NCBI RefSeq assembly: GCF_001050035.1
Contig: NZ_CVTA01000062.1
Location: 186,001-250,000, forward strand
DNA length: 64,000 nucleotides
Direction: 5' to 3'
Origin: Mycolicibacterium komanii
Lineage (GTDB): Bacteria > Actinomycetota > Actinomycetes > Mycobacteriales > Mycobacteriaceae
The stretch's first letter is position 1; each line of letters starts with the position of its first letter. The notes beneath the pieces are model-generated. The model was not told the origin of the DNA, made no database searches, and saw only the letters and a list, made by a program, of their open reading frames with translations. Of this stretch, positions 54,900 to 63,247 are shown piece after piece. Both the position numbers and the translations under genes were made by a program.

Positions 54900-55316
54900 G
54901 TGAAGAAGGTCATCTCGATCGGCTGCATGTCGGTGATGGGCGCATCGGCCATTTTCTTGGGTTCGGGCACCGCCGCCGCCGCGCCGAGCGTCGTTGGAAT
55001 GAAGTACTCCGACGCCCAGGAGGAGATCGAAAACGCCGGTGGCAAGGCGGTTGTCGCTTCTCGCGTGGGTGACAAGCTCGACCTCGGCGACTGCATCGTC
55101 ACCAACATCTGGGACTCGTCCTTCCTGCGCATCGATCAGGCCGACTCGAGTGAGATGTCTGTCGCCCTGAATTGTGCCGGAGAGTACGCGACGGCCACGA
55201 ATCCTGGTGCATCGGTGGCCAATCCGCTCGGGCGTGCGGCAAAGTCGAAGGCCGAAGAGGAAGCCGCGACCCAGGAACAGCAGGAACTGGAAAACCCGGT
55301 CACGCCCGACGAGTAA
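54900..55316 (+). CDS. Secreted paralogue 2 (PASTA-like domain)
   Basis: A 138-residue exported protein, close to paralogue 3. Signal peptide KKVISIGCMSVMGASAIFLG ends near AAA. The domain reads PSVVGMKYSDAQEEIENAGG, VASRVGDKLDLGDCIVTN and SVALNCAGEYATATNPGA, followed by LGRAAKSKAEEEAATQ and the shared end NPVTPDE. GTG 54900 has GGAGG 9 bases upstream; the TTG at 54891 overlaps that site. No partner is known. Confidence 0.75.
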   Translation: MKKVISIGCMSVMGASAIFLGSGTAAAAPSVVGMKYSDAQEEIENAGGKAVVASRVGDKLDLGDCIVTNIWDSSFLRIDQADSSEMSVALNCAGEYATATNPGASVANPLGRAAKSKAEEEAATQEQQELENPVTPDE

Positions 55317-55473
55317 CGCAGTCTTCATAAACCGCAACGATTTTCACCCGGCGTCAACGCCGCCGCATCGCCGCGTTCACATCACCCCGTGAGGGTGTCC
55401 TGAAATCCGCACCGGTGGTGGACGGCCGCACGCCGCACCCGCCCCGGAGCACACTCACGGAGGCGAGCAGAGC

Positions 55474-55499
55474 ATGCGAGTGTTGGGGTCGGCGCTGCG
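55474..55499 (+). pseudogene. Out-of-frame likely true start of paralogue 3
   Basis: ATG 55474, with GGAGG at 55459-55463, encodes MRVLGSAL and then shifts out of the frame of paralogue 3. Adding one G after CTG at 55494-55496 would join it to the downstream frame as MRVLGSALAVSATALL, a good signal peptide. Confidence 0.45.
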
Positions 55500-55889
55500 G
55501 TGTCGGCGACGGCGCTGTTGACTACGGCGCTGTTGACTACCCCGAGGGCGACGGTCGCTCCCGACGTCGTCGGACAGACCTACTCCGATGCGGCGTCGGC
55601 CATCGAGGAGGAGGGTGACACGGCGGTGGTGGCCGCCCGAGTGGGGGACAAGCTCGACCAGGGCGACTGCATCGTCACCAACGCCTGGGACGCGTCGTTT
55701 CTGCGCATCGACGCCTCCGGCGCCCAGGTTCATCTCGCGCTGAACTGTGCGGGTGGTTACGCGACGGCGACCAATCCCGGTGCGTTCATTAACAATCCGG
55801 TCGGTCGTGCGGCCAAGTCGAAGGCCGAAGAGGAGGCCGAGAACCAGGAACTCGAAGAGCTGGAGGCGCCGGTCACGCCCGACGAGTAG
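55500..55889 (+). CDS. Secreted paralogue 3 (PASTA-like), probably frameshifted start
   Basis: A 129-residue frame from GTG 55500. Its body (PDVVGQTYSDAASAIEEEGD, ARVGDKLDQGDCIVTNAWD, ALNCAGGYATATNPGAF, GRAAKSKAEEEAENQE, APVTPDE) matches paralogue 2 over nearly its whole length. The N-terminus from GTG, MSATALLTTALLTTPRATVA, lacks the basic residues of a signal peptide; those are supplied by ATG 55474 in another frame. ALLTT is encoded by a perfect 15-base tandem repeat (55511-55525, 55526-55540). The frame break may be real or a base-calling error. Confidence 0.6.
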   Translation: MSATALLTTALLTTPRATVAPDVVGQTYSDAASAIEEEGDTAVVAARVGDKLDQGDCIVTNAWDASFLRIDASGAQVHLALNCAGGYATATNPGAFINNPVGRAAKSKAEEEAENQELEELEAPVTPDE

Positions 55890-55895
55890 GGCCGT

Positions 55896-56480
55896 CTAGT
55901 AACTCGAGACCCGGCCGAGCAGCATCTCGACGCAGTAGTCGATGAAGTGCTCGCGCGTCACGGTCAGCCTGCCCTCGAGGTAGGCGATGAACAGCGCGGT
56001 GAGGGCGCCGATCAAGCCGGTGGCCGCCATCGCCGCCCGATCCGGATCGGTGATGCGGGTGAGCTTGCGGTGCAGCAGTTCGATGAAGCTGGGCATCCAC
56101 TCGGCGCCCGAACGCGTCAGCACCGGCTCGCTGGTCGGGGCGAGCAGCAAGACCCTGCCCCGCGTCGGGTCGTCGACCATCAGGGCCACGAATCGTTCGA
56201 CGGCGTCGCGTGGTGTCTCGGCAGAAGACAGCGTCTCCATCGCCTTGGCGCACACGTCGTCGTAGACCGCGCGAACGAACTCGTCGCGATCGGCGAAGCT
56301 CTCGTAGAAGTAGCGCTCGGTCAATCCGGCGGCCCGGCACACGGCGCGGACGGTGAGCGAGGGACCCCCGGCGGCGCCGAGAAGCCCTACACCCGCGGCG
56401 ATGAGTTCGTCGCGGCGGAGCATCTGACGGTCCTGCAGCGGCACGCCGGACCATCGGCCCCGTCTTTGACCGGACGGCAC
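55896..56480 (-). CDS. TetR-family regulator
   Basis: A 194-residue TetR-type repressor. The helix-turn-helix is SLTVRAVCRAAGLTERYFYE, preceded by RRDELIAAGVGLLGA. The C-terminal ligand domain is unassigned. It is divergent from the DUF2236 oxygenase gene, the likely target. GTG 56480 follows AGGAGGG closely; a GTG at 56444 or ATG at 56423 are alternatives. The frame extends upstream but would cross the divergent gene's start. Confidence 0.82.
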   Translation of the reverse strand: MPSGQRRGRWSGVPLQDRQMLRRDELIAAGVGLLGAAGGPSLTVRAVCRAAGLTERYFYESFADRDEFVRAVYDDVCAKAMETLSSAETPRDAVERFVALMVDDPTRGRVLLLAPTSEPVLTRSGAEWMPSFIELLHRKLTRITDPDRAAMAATGLIGALTALFIAYLEGRLTVTREHFIDYCVEMLLGRVSSY

Positions 56481-56548
56481 AACCCTCCTAAGCTCGGCAT
56501 GACAACGCCCGTAGTCAGAATCTGATCCAGCCGGACGGAAGTACACCA

Positions 56549-57583
56549 GTGACTCAAGATACGTCGGAATCATGCCCCGTGTCCTGGGAGCACCACCCGC
56601 CCGCGGGGCAGGGGGCCGCCTCCGCAATGGCGGCCGGCTGTCCGGTGACGTCCGGCGGTTACGACGCGCCCCCGCTGCCGCTCGGGCCCGACTCGCTGAC
56701 GTGGAGGTACTTCGGTCAGTGGACCGGCCTGTTCCAGGGGACGTGGGCCGGATCGATGCAGAACATGCACCCGCAGCTGGGCGCCGCCGTCAAGGAGCAC
56801 TCGATCTTCTTCATGGAGCGCATCCCGCGACTGCTGCGGTCGATCTACCCCATCGGCGGGGTGGTCTTCGATGGTGACCGCGCACCGAGGACGGGCGCGG
56901 AGGTCCGCGACTACCACATCGGCATCAAGGGCACCGACGAGCGCGGCCGGCGGTACAGTGCGCTCAACCCCGACGTCTTCTACTGGGCCCACGCGACCTT
57001 CTTCAAGTCGACGCTGCTGGCGGCCGAGAAGTTCGGCGGCGGGCTGACCGAGGATCAGAAGCGTCAGCTGTTCGACGAGCACATCACCTGGTACCGGATG
57101 TACGGTATGAGCATGCGGCCGGTACCCAAGACATGGGAGGACTTCCAGGAGTACTGGGATCACATGTGCCGCAATGTCTTGGAGAACAACTGGGCGGCCC
57201 GCGAGGTGATGGATCTGTCGACCATGCCCAAGCATCCCTCGCTGGAGTGGATCCCGGATCCGTTGTGGCGGTTGAACTTGAAGGTGATGCAGCGTTTCCT
57301 GACGTTCATGACCGTGGCGCTCTACGACCCGCCGGTGCGGGAGCTGATGGGCTACACCTGGTCGCCACGGCAGGAGTGGGTGCACCGGCGCTTCTGCGAT
57401 GTCGTCACATTGGCCACCAAGGTTTTACCGAAGCGGTGGCTGATGCACCCGCGCAAGCGCTCGGCGATGGATCGCGCCACGGGTCGACTGCCCGCCGACG
57501 CGCCGCTGGTCGAGACGCCGGCACGCAACCTGCCGCCGGTCGAGTACCGCGGCCAACCCCAGTTCTATTGCCCGCAGGTCTGA
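56549..57583 (+). CDS. DUF2236 (MpaB/latex-clearing-type) oxygenase
   Basis: A 344-residue protein of the DUF2236 oxygenase family, which includes rubber oxygenase Lcp and fungal MpaB. The family region runs from about LGAAVKEHSIFFMERIPRLL to the C-terminus; DYHIGIKGTDERGRRYSAL and YWAHATFFKSTLL hold the conserved Arg, Tyr and His expected for haem or metal binding. Substrate unknown. GTG 56549. Divergent from the TetR gene, as in M. tuberculosis. Confidence 0.8.
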   Translation: MTQDTSESCPVSWEHHPPAGQGAASAMAAGCPVTSGGYDAPPLPLGPDSLTWRYFGQWTGLFQGTWAGSMQNMHPQLGAAVKEHSIFFMERIPRLLRSIYPIGGVVFDGDRAPRTGAEVRDYHIGIKGTDERGRRYSALNPDVFYWAHATFFKSTLLAAEKFGGGLTEDQKRQLFDEHITWYRMYGMSMRPVPKTWEDFQEYWDHMCRNVLENNWAAREVMDLSTMPKHPSLEWIPDPLWRLNLKVMQRFLTFMTVALYDPPVRELMGYTWSPRQEWVHRRFCDVVTLATKVLPKRWLMHPRKRSAMDRATGRLPADAPLVETPARNLPPVEYRGQPQFYCPQV

Positions 57584-57595
57584 TTCGGCGATCGA

Positions 57596-57928
57596 TCACC
57601 GACACCAGGTGCGGTGGTCGTCGCGCTGGAACCCGGCGCACTCGGCCGCCTGCGCCTTCGGGAACACGACGTAGGGCGGTTCACCCGACCCGGTGAAGTA
57701 GTAGTAGTTGCGGTCGTCCTGACCGTAGACCCACCAGTCGCCCGAACCGTCGTTCATCTGTGTGGCGGTGAAGCGCCACGGCGACGATTCCGCGGGAATG
57801 ACGTACGCCGGCTCCGTAACCGCGAACCAGGCATTGGACGCGATCGGCGTTGCGGCGATGACGACGATGCCCGCCGTGACAACCAGCGCCAGGAGGATGG
57901 CGAGCACGCGGACACGGTGGCGTGTCAT
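57596..57928 (-). CDS. Small exported or anchored protein
   Basis: A 110-residue protein with an N-terminal hydrophobic segment (VLAILLALVVTAGIVVIAAT, about 8-27) and a mature part with many aromatic residues (SSPWRFTATQ, DWWVYGQDDRNYYYFTG) and two cysteines near the end. Function unknown. The reading frame overlaps no other gene. It converges with the oxygenase gene. Confidence 0.65.
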   Translation of the reverse strand: MTRHRVRVLAILLALVVTAGIVVIAATPIASNAWFAVTEPAYVIPAESSPWRFTATQMNDGSGDWWVYGQDDRNYYYFTGSGEPPYVVFPKAQAAECAGFQRDDHRTWCR

Positions 57929-57945
57929 GGCGGGAATTTACCTCA

Positions 57946-58019
57946 GTGCCCCCACCAGGGCTCGAACCTGGGACCTGCGGATTAAAAGTCCGTAGCTCTA
58001 CCAACTGAGCTATAGGGGC
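57946..58019 (-). tRNA. tRNA-Lys (TTT)
   Basis: The minus strand gives a full cloverleaf: acceptor GCCCCTA with TGGGGGC, D-arm AGCTCAGTTGGTAGAGC, anticodon loop CTTTTAA (anticodon TTT), and T-loop GGTTCGAGC. Discriminator is A. CCA is not encoded. Confidence 0.97.
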
Positions 58020-58058
58020 GCGATGCACAGGATACTGGGTGCCGTTGGGCGACCTCGT

Positions 58059-58088
58059 TTGAGGATTCGGGTGCCGGTACCCTAAGCT
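58059..58088 (+). promoter_or_regulatory. Promoter for the tRNA-Glu/Asp/Phe cluster
   Basis: TTGAGG (58059-58064) and TAAGCT (58083-58088), spacing 18 bases, about 50 bases before tRNA-Glu. Confidence 0.45.
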
Positions 58089-58140
58089 ACTGAAGCTCCC
58101 AACGTCATCGCGTTGCGAGTACCCCGGAGAGATTCGGCTG

Positions 58141-58213
58141 GCCCCCTTCGTCTAGCGGCCTAGGACGCCGCCCTTTCAAGGCGGTAGCGCGGGTTCGAAT
58201 CCCGTAGGGGGTA
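58141..58213 (+). tRNA. tRNA-Glu (TTC)
   Basis: Acceptor GCCCCCT with AGGGGGT, D-arm CGTCTAGCGGCCTAGGACG, anticodon loop CTTTCAA (anticodon TTC), T-loop GGTTCGAAT. First of three tRNA genes in a row. Confidence 0.97.
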
Positions 58214-58247
58214 CACGCAGCGACCCGTACGATGGGACGCACAGCAA

Positions 58248-58321
58248 GGCCCTGTGGCGCAGTTGGTTAGCGCGCCGCCCTGTCACGGCGGAGGTCGCGG
58301 GTTCGAGTCCCGTCAGGGTCG
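58248..58321 (+). tRNA. tRNA-Asp (GTC)
   Basis: Acceptor GGCCCTG with CAGGGTC, anticodon loop CTGTCAC (anticodon GTC), T-loop GGTTCGAGT, discriminator G. It lies 34 bases after tRNA-Glu and is probably cotranscribed. Confidence 0.97.
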
Positions 58322-58366
58322 CCATTGCGGCGAGGCATCTGGGTTACGCCCGACCGGTGCCTTCCG

Positions 58367-58440
58367 GGCCAGGTAGCTCAGTTGGTACGAGCGTCCGCCT
58401 GAAAAGCGGAAGGTCGCCGGTTCGATCCCGGCCCTGGCCA
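58367..58440 (+). tRNA. tRNA-Phe (GAA)
   Basis: Acceptor GGCCAGG with CCTGGCC, anticodon loop CTGAAAA (anticodon GAA), T-loop GGTTCGATC, discriminator A. CCA follows in the DNA (58441-58443), so the 3' end is partly encoded, unlike the other three. Confidence 0.97.
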
Positions 58441-58538
58441 CCAAGACGTCGTGGGTCGACGCCCTTCTCTCCCGCAGAACGCGACCGGCGGCTCCGGTCT
58501 CCCGAAGCCGCCGGCTTTCCGACATCACGCCGTCGCGC

Positions 58539-59225
58539 TCACACGGGTTGCGGCACGTTCACCTTCTCGTTGGCGGGCACGACCTCGACCGGGGCCGGGC
58601 TGGAAGCCGGAACGGGTTCGTCCGTCCCCGCGGTGCGCCTCGCCAGGGCCACCGACAGACCGGCGGCCAGCACCAGGACGGCAAGCGCCGCGACACCGGC
58701 CAGCGGCGAGACCGTCCAGGCCCCGTTCAACAAGAAGATCGCTGGCACCGTGCATGTCGGGATTCCGAGCAGGATCAGCACCCAGCCGGTGAAGTGACCG
58801 AGGTCGAACGACCGGACCCGGGTGATCCCCAGGCCGAGCAATACGAAGAACAGCGTCCACATGCTTGCCCAGGTGGCCCAGATGACCGCGAAGACCGGGT
58901 CGGTACCGATGCTCTTGACGGCGTAGAACGCCGCGATCGCGGCGACGAACACGCTGTACCAGCCGAACCCCTGCGGCTCGAGATCGTAGATCTGGATGAG
59001 CCCGAACCACAGATAGGTGAACCCGAACAGCAGGCTCGGCCACGTGCCGTTGACGATGCCGGCGTCGCCGCCCGCCTGAACCAGGATCAGCGTGGGCAGG
59101 ACGACCTGTGCCGACCCGACGAAAAGGTTGAGCGGTGCGGCGCTTTTAGGCTTGACGACCCCGATGGAGACCAGGCCGTTGACGAACAGGACGACGCCGA
59201 CGAGCAGCAGACCCACGTTTCCCAT
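58539..59225 (-). CDS. AmiS/UreI family channel
   Basis: A 228-residue membrane protein with six to seven helices of the AmiS/UreI family, which lets short amides or urea cross the membrane. The start MGNVGLLLVGVVLFVNGLVS and the WPSLLFGFTYLWFGLIQIYD, GWYSVFVAAIAAFYA and WATWASMWTLFFVLLGLG motifs are characteristic. A polar tail of about 40 residues follows. It shares one base with the cysteine hydrolase gene upstream (TGATG), which suggests a shared amide or urea pathway. Confidence 0.85.
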   Translation of the reverse strand: MGNVGLLLVGVVLFVNGLVSIGVVKPKSAAPLNLFVGSAQVVLPTLILVQAGGDAGIVNGTWPSLLFGFTYLWFGLIQIYDLEPQGFGWYSVFVAAIAAFYAVKSIGTDPVFAVIWATWASMWTLFFVLLGLGITRVRSFDLGHFTGWVLILLGIPTCTVPAIFLLNGAWTVSPLAGVAALAVLVLAAGLSVALARRTAGTDEPVPASSPAPVEVVPANEKVNVPQPV

Positions 59226-59974
59226 CAGCGGCTCACCCACTCCGCGAACTGGTCCGACGAGATCACCGGAGCGAAGAAGTCGTTGATGCGGCCGAACGCC
59301 GCCGGCTCCTGGTCGGGGCGCACGGCGCCGGTCGCGTCGCCGATGATGATGGGAAGCAGCCCGTGATCGCGCGCCGCCCGGGCGTTGCCCTCGATGCACC
59401 AGTCGAGGTGGATTCCGGTGATGACGACGACCTCGACCTTCTGCCGAATCAGCGCACCCGGCAGATCGGTGCCGACGAACGCGGTCTGCAGCGCCTTTTC
59501 GTAGAGCTCGTTGTCACCCGGCTCGACCAGCTCGCGCAACTCGTCGACGAGCGCGTTGTCCCAGGCGATCTGCTCGGGCGTCGCGTCGATGTGGCCGGTC
59601 CAGCTCTCGTACTGAACGCGATCGAAGTCGGTCTGCGGGTAGTCCTGCCGGAACACCGAGAAGCCGATCCAGTTGAACGACAGGAAGTTCGGCGCCTTGC
59701 GTGCCGCCTTCACCGCCTTCACCGTGGCTTCGAGGCTGCCGCGCAAGGCGTGACCTTCGGAGTACTGCACGCCGCCCGGCTTGTAGAGCGAGTTGGACTG
59801 GCTCACGGACAGGAAGGCGGCCGGCCGACTCAAAATCTCGCGGAAGTCGAGCTTCTGCCACTGTTTGGCCAGTGGCGGGATGGAGTCGACGTTGGTCGGT
59901 GGAAAGTTCGCCGGATCGAGCTCGACCGGCTCCAGCGGAGTCGGCCTCGACGGGGCGTTGATGGTGGCGGTCAA
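59225..59974 (-). CDS. Isochorismatase-fold cysteine hydrolase
   Basis: A 249-residue protein of the cysteine-hydrolase (isochorismatase-like) superfamily. The nucleophile region VITGIHLDWCIEGNARAA gives Cys193, and the Lys segment EKALQTAFVGTDLPG gives Lys160. The Asp that usually opens the domain (DxQ) is not seen: residues 52-61 read AAFLSVSQSN. TTG 59974 has a GAGAAGAAAG site; the open frame to 60127 lacks a better start. With AmiS next to it, an amide or ureide substrate is likely; none can be named. Confidence 0.75.
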   Translation of the reverse strand: MTATINAPSRPTPLEPVELDPANFPPTNVDSIPPLAKQWQKLDFREILSRPAAFLSVSQSNSLYKPGGVQYSEGHALRGSLEATVKAVKAARKAPNFLSFNWIGFSVFRQDYPQTDFDRVQYESWTGHIDATPEQIAWDNALVDELRELVEPGDNELYEKALQTAFVGTDLPGALIRQKVEVVVITGIHLDWCIEGNARAARDHGLLPIIIGDATGAVRPDQEPAAFGRINDFFAPVISSDQFAEWVSR

Positions 59975-60181
59975 TCTCGTGACTTTCTTCTCGGCGGACA
60001 GGTGTTTCGGGACGGCGGTGAAATGTCCACGGCCGCCTGTGTTTACACGGAGGAAACGTGTACCTCGGAAGAGTCCCACGAGGTCAACGCGGGTCCGACA
60101 CTTAGAATCGGCGCGAGTCCATCGCATTGGATCCGCGCCTACGGGTGTGACGGCGTCGTCGGAACCACCCTTGTCTTCTTC

Positions 60182-60220
60182 GGTACCTGCGCGTACCGTC
60201 TATCGGTACCTCGGTGTACC
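60182..60220. promoter_or_regulatory. Cluster of GGTACC-like sites upstream of the P450
   Basis: GGTACC at 60182-60187, GTACCG/CGGTAC inverted pair at 60193-60198 and 60204-60209, and GGTGTACC at 60213-60220, all within 40 bases and 14 bases before ATG 60234. Candidate operator array. Confidence 0.35.
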
Positions 60221-60233
60221 AGGAAGGCGGTTC

Positions 60234-61622
60234 ATGGCCGACGCGACGACCGACCCGGTGCGGCTCCCGCCCGGGCCCCGGCTGCCGAAGGCGGCGGTCG
60301 GGCTGGCCTTCCTCACGGCCCGGCATCGCGCCCTGACGGCGATCGGCCGCAGGTACGGCGGCGCGTTCAGCGTCGAACTGCCGATCTTCGGCGATGCGAT
60401 CGTGATCAGCGATCGGGACTTGATCAAGGACCTGTTCACGACGAACAGCGACCTCGTGGCCAGGGCCTCGAACCTCGGTACCGTGCTCGGGCCAGGGTCG
60501 ACCTTCAGCCTCGACGGCGCCGCGCACCGCGAACGACGCAAGCTGCTCGTGCCACCCTTCCACGGCAAGCGGATGGTCGGCTACGAGGCGATCGTCGAAC
60601 AGGAGGTGATGCGCGAGATCGCTTCGTGGCCCGAGGGCCGCGAGTTCGAGACGCTGCAGCCGATGATGCGCATCACCTTGAATGCGATCCTGCGCACCGT
60701 GTTCGGCGCCGAGGGCGGTGCGCTCGACGAGCTGCGCGAGCTGCTGCCACCAATGGTTCCGCTGGCCTCGCGGCTGGCCGTGCTGCCCAAGGCCCTGCGG
60801 CGCGATCTCGGGCCGTGGAGCCCATGGGGCCGGGTGCAGCGGTCGCGCCGACGCTATGACGACATCATCGCCGCGCTGATCGCCGAGGCGCGCGCGGACG
60901 CCGCCCTCGAACAGCGGACCGACATCCTGGCCCTGTTGCTGCAGGCCCGGTATGAAGACGGTTCTCAGATCGCCGACGCCCATGTCGCCGACGAACTGCT
61001 CACCTTGCTCGCGGCCGGGCACGAGACGACGGCGACGACGCTGGCGTGGGCTATCGAGCGGCTGCGCAGGCATCCCCGGCTGCTGTCACGGCTGACCGCC
61101 GAGATCGACGCCGGCGGCAGCGAGCTGACACAAGCCACGGTTTGGGAGGTGCAGAGGGCCCGTCCGGTCGTCGAGGCGACGATCAGGGTCACGCGTGAGC
61201 GACTTCGGTTGGGGGAGTGGGTCGTCCCGCAAGGACACACCGTCATCGCCAGCATCGGAATGGCTCACCAGTCCCCGCGCCACTTCACCGATCCGCACAC
61301 GTTCGACCCCGACCGCTTCCTCGGGGCGAACCCCGACACCTACACGTGGATCCCCTACGGTGGCGGAGTTCGTCGCTGCATCGGTGCCGCGTTCGCGAAC
61401 ATGGAGATGAACGTGACGCTGCGAACCCTGCTGCGGGAGTTCGAATTCGGCACCACCACCGCCGCGGGAGAGAGACGACACTCACGCGGGGTCGCCACCG
61501 CCCCCGGGCGCGGTGGTCGCGCCGTCGTGTTCCGGCGGTCGTCCACGTCCCGGGCCCACAACGCAAGCGATACGCAACGGGCGCTCGCCCCCGAGCGCTC
61601 GACAACGAAGGAGTCAGTGTGA
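60234..61622 (+). CDS. Cytochrome P450, CYP136/138-like
   Basis: A 462-residue P450. The haem loop is PYGGGVRRCIGAAFAN with Cys382; the I-helix reads LAAGHETTATTLAW; the ExxR is EVQR in TVWEVQRARP. This placement of ExxR and the RLGEWVVPQG motif fit the mycobacterial CYP136/CYP138 group rather than CYP126. A long Ser/Thr/Arg-rich C-terminal tail (about 430-462) is unusual. AGGAAGG precedes ATG 60234. It overlaps the SDR gene by four bases. Confidence 0.85.
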   Translation: MADATTDPVRLPPGPRLPKAAVGLAFLTARHRALTAIGRRYGGAFSVELPIFGDAIVISDRDLIKDLFTTNSDLVARASNLGTVLGPGSTFSLDGAAHRERRKLLVPPFHGKRMVGYEAIVEQEVMREIASWPEGREFETLQPMMRITLNAILRTVFGAEGGALDELRELLPPMVPLASRLAVLPKALRRDLGPWSPWGRVQRSRRRYDDIIAALIAEARADAALEQRTDILALLLQARYEDGSQIADAHVADELLTLLAAGHETTATTLAWAIERLRRHPRLLSRLTAEIDAGGSELTQATVWEVQRARPVVEATIRVTRERLRLGEWVVPQGHTVIASIGMAHQSPRHFTDPHTFDPDRFLGANPDTYTWIPYGGGVRRCIGAAFANMEMNVTLRTLLREFEFGTTTAAGERRHSRGVATAPGRGGRAVVFRRSSTSRAHNASDTQRALAPERSTTKESV

Positions 61623-62458
61623 GCAAGCAGCGCAGAGTCATCAGCGGCCGGACCGCGGTCATCACCGGCGCGGCATCCGGTATCGGACGGGCACTGGCGC
61701 AGAGGCTTTCGTCGTACAGCTGCCCGGTGGCCATCGCCGACGTCAACGAACAGGGGCTCAAGGAGACCGAAGCCTCGCTGCGGGGCCCGGCGCTGCTGCG
61801 GGTGCTCGACGTGAGTGACGCAGAGGCGCAACGCGACTTCGCTGCCGAGGTGCGCGCATGGGCGCCCCAGCCGATCGGAGCGGTGTTCAACAACGCAGGC
61901 GTCGCACTCGGCTCCACCATGGTCGACGCCGTCGTCGAGGACGACGACTGGCTGTGGAACATCAACTTCCACGGGGTGGTCAACGGCACCAGGGCGTTCC
62001 TGCCCATCCTCGTCGAACAGGACGCAGGCGTGATCGTCAACACCTCCAGCGTCTTCGGGCTGGTCGGCATGCCGGGCCAAAGCGCTTATTGCTCGGCGAA
62101 GTTCGCGGTTCGCGGGTTCACCGACTCGCTGCGCCAGGAGTTGCGCGGCACCGGCGTGTCCGCCGTCAACGTGCACCCCGGCGGCGTGAACACCAACATC
62201 GTGCGCAACGGGCGGTTCCGCGAGGAGCCTGGCGGGCCGAGCAAGGAGCAGGTGGCCAAGGAGTTCGCCGCGATGACGCGAACCCAACCCGACAAGGCGG
62301 CCGAGATCATCCATCGCGGCGTGGAAGCGGGAAAGGCGCGGATTCTCGTCGGGCCCGACGCCTACATGTTCGACGCCCTCGCGCGGATCGCGCCGACCCG
62401 CTACTTCGACGTGCTGGAGCGGGTGGAGATGTTTCTGCGCAAGCGCGCCGTCAAGTAG
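61619..62458 (+). CDS. Short-chain dehydrogenase/reductase
   Basis: A 279-residue classical SDR: cofactor motif [20 protein letters not shown] in FNNAGVALG, Ser in NTSSVFGLVG and the YxxxK in YCSAKFA. The C-terminus is longer and less conserved than in most SDRs. GTG 61619 overlaps the P450 stop (GTGA), so the two probably act in sequence on one substrate (hydroxylation, then oxidation), which is an inference. Its TAG stop abuts the stop of the convergent MBL gene. Confidence 0.87.
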   Translation: MSKQRRVISGRTAVITGAASGIGRALAQRLSSYSCPVAIADVNEQGLKETEASLRGPALLRVLDVSDAEAQRDFAAEVRAWAPQPIGAVFNNAGVALGSTMVDAVVEDDDWLWNINFHGVVNGTRAFLPILVEQDAGVIVNTSSVFGLVGMPGQSAYCSAKFAVRGFTDSLRQELRGTGVSAVNVHPGGVNTNIVRNGRFREEPGGPSKEQVAKEFAAMTRTQPDKAAEIIHRGVEAGKARILVGPDAYMFDALARIAPTRYFDVLERVEMFLRKRAVK

Positions 62459-63247
62459 CTACGCGGTCTCCTGCGCGTATTGCAGCAGTCCGGGGTCGTG
62501 GGAACACAGCAGCAGCAGGTCGGGATCGCTGCGGCGGTACAGCTCGGTGAGACGGGCATGGTTGTCGCGCACTTGTTTTCGGTTGAACGCGGCGACCTTC
62601 TCGAACGCGGCGAGCGCCGGTGCGATCCGCGGCGGACCGCCGATGGTGTCGGGGTGGTAGAAGGCGTCCCCGCAGTGCAGGAGCCAGCGGTGGCCCGCGT
62701 CGACGGCGACGCAGGCATGCCCGCGGGTGTGACCTGGCAGCGATATCAGCACGATCCCCGGTGAGATCTCGGTCAGCTCCTTGGCCGCGGCGAACCCGCG
62801 CCACTTGTCGCCGTCGGGGGTGTGCTCGACGATCTTGGGTCCGTGGTCCCACTGGGCCGACCGGAAGCGAAAACGTTCGGCCCGTGTCGGTGGATGCATC
62901 GCCCCCAGCACTTCGGCTGCCGTGCAGTGAATTTCGGCGTCAGGAAAGTCGGACAACCCACCGATGTGATCGACGTCGAAATGCGTCACCACGATATGGC
63001 GGACGTCCTCGCGCCGAAAGCCCAGCCGCTCCACCTGCCGGATCGCGGTCTCGTCACGGTCGAAGAACGGGCGGAAGAAGCGGCGGGTGGGGCCGGTCCG
63101 GCGCGCCGGATCGTCGCAGTCGGCCAACCCGTAACCGCTGTCGACAAGCACCAGGCCGTTGTCGGTTTCGATGACCAGCACATGACAGACGAGGACGGGC
63201 ACGCCGTATGGATGCATCGACCCGCAGTTGAGGTGATGCACCTTCAC
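62459..63247 (-). CDS. MBL-fold hydrolase (AHL-lactonase-like)
   Basis: A 262-residue metallo-beta-lactamase-fold protein. The metal motif is [12 protein letters not shown] (HxDxDH at about residue 88), with further His/Asp in [15 protein letters not shown] and LLHCGDAFY. The layout resembles N-acyl-homoserine-lactone lactonases and related hydrolases; the substrate is not known. ATG 63247 overlaps the stop of the SnoaL-like gene (ATGA). Confidence 0.82.
   Translation of the reverse strand: MKVHHLNCGSMHPYGVPVLVCHVLVIETDNGLVLVDSGYGLADCDDPARRTGPTRRFFRPFFDRDETAIRQVERLGFRREDVRHIVVTHFDVDHIGGLSDFPDAEIHCTAAEVLGAMHPPTRAERFRFRSAQWDHGPKIVEHTPDGDKWRGFAAAKELTEISPGIVLISLPGHTRGHACVAVDAGHRWLLHCGDAFYHPDTIGGPPRIAPALAAFEKVAAFNRKQVRDNHARLTELYRRSDPDLLLLCSHDPGLLQYAQETA

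Noticed and set aside
58141..58443. Spaced similar segments suggesting a CRISPR-like repeat
   Set aside because: They are three different tRNA genes sharing T-loop and D-loop sequence.
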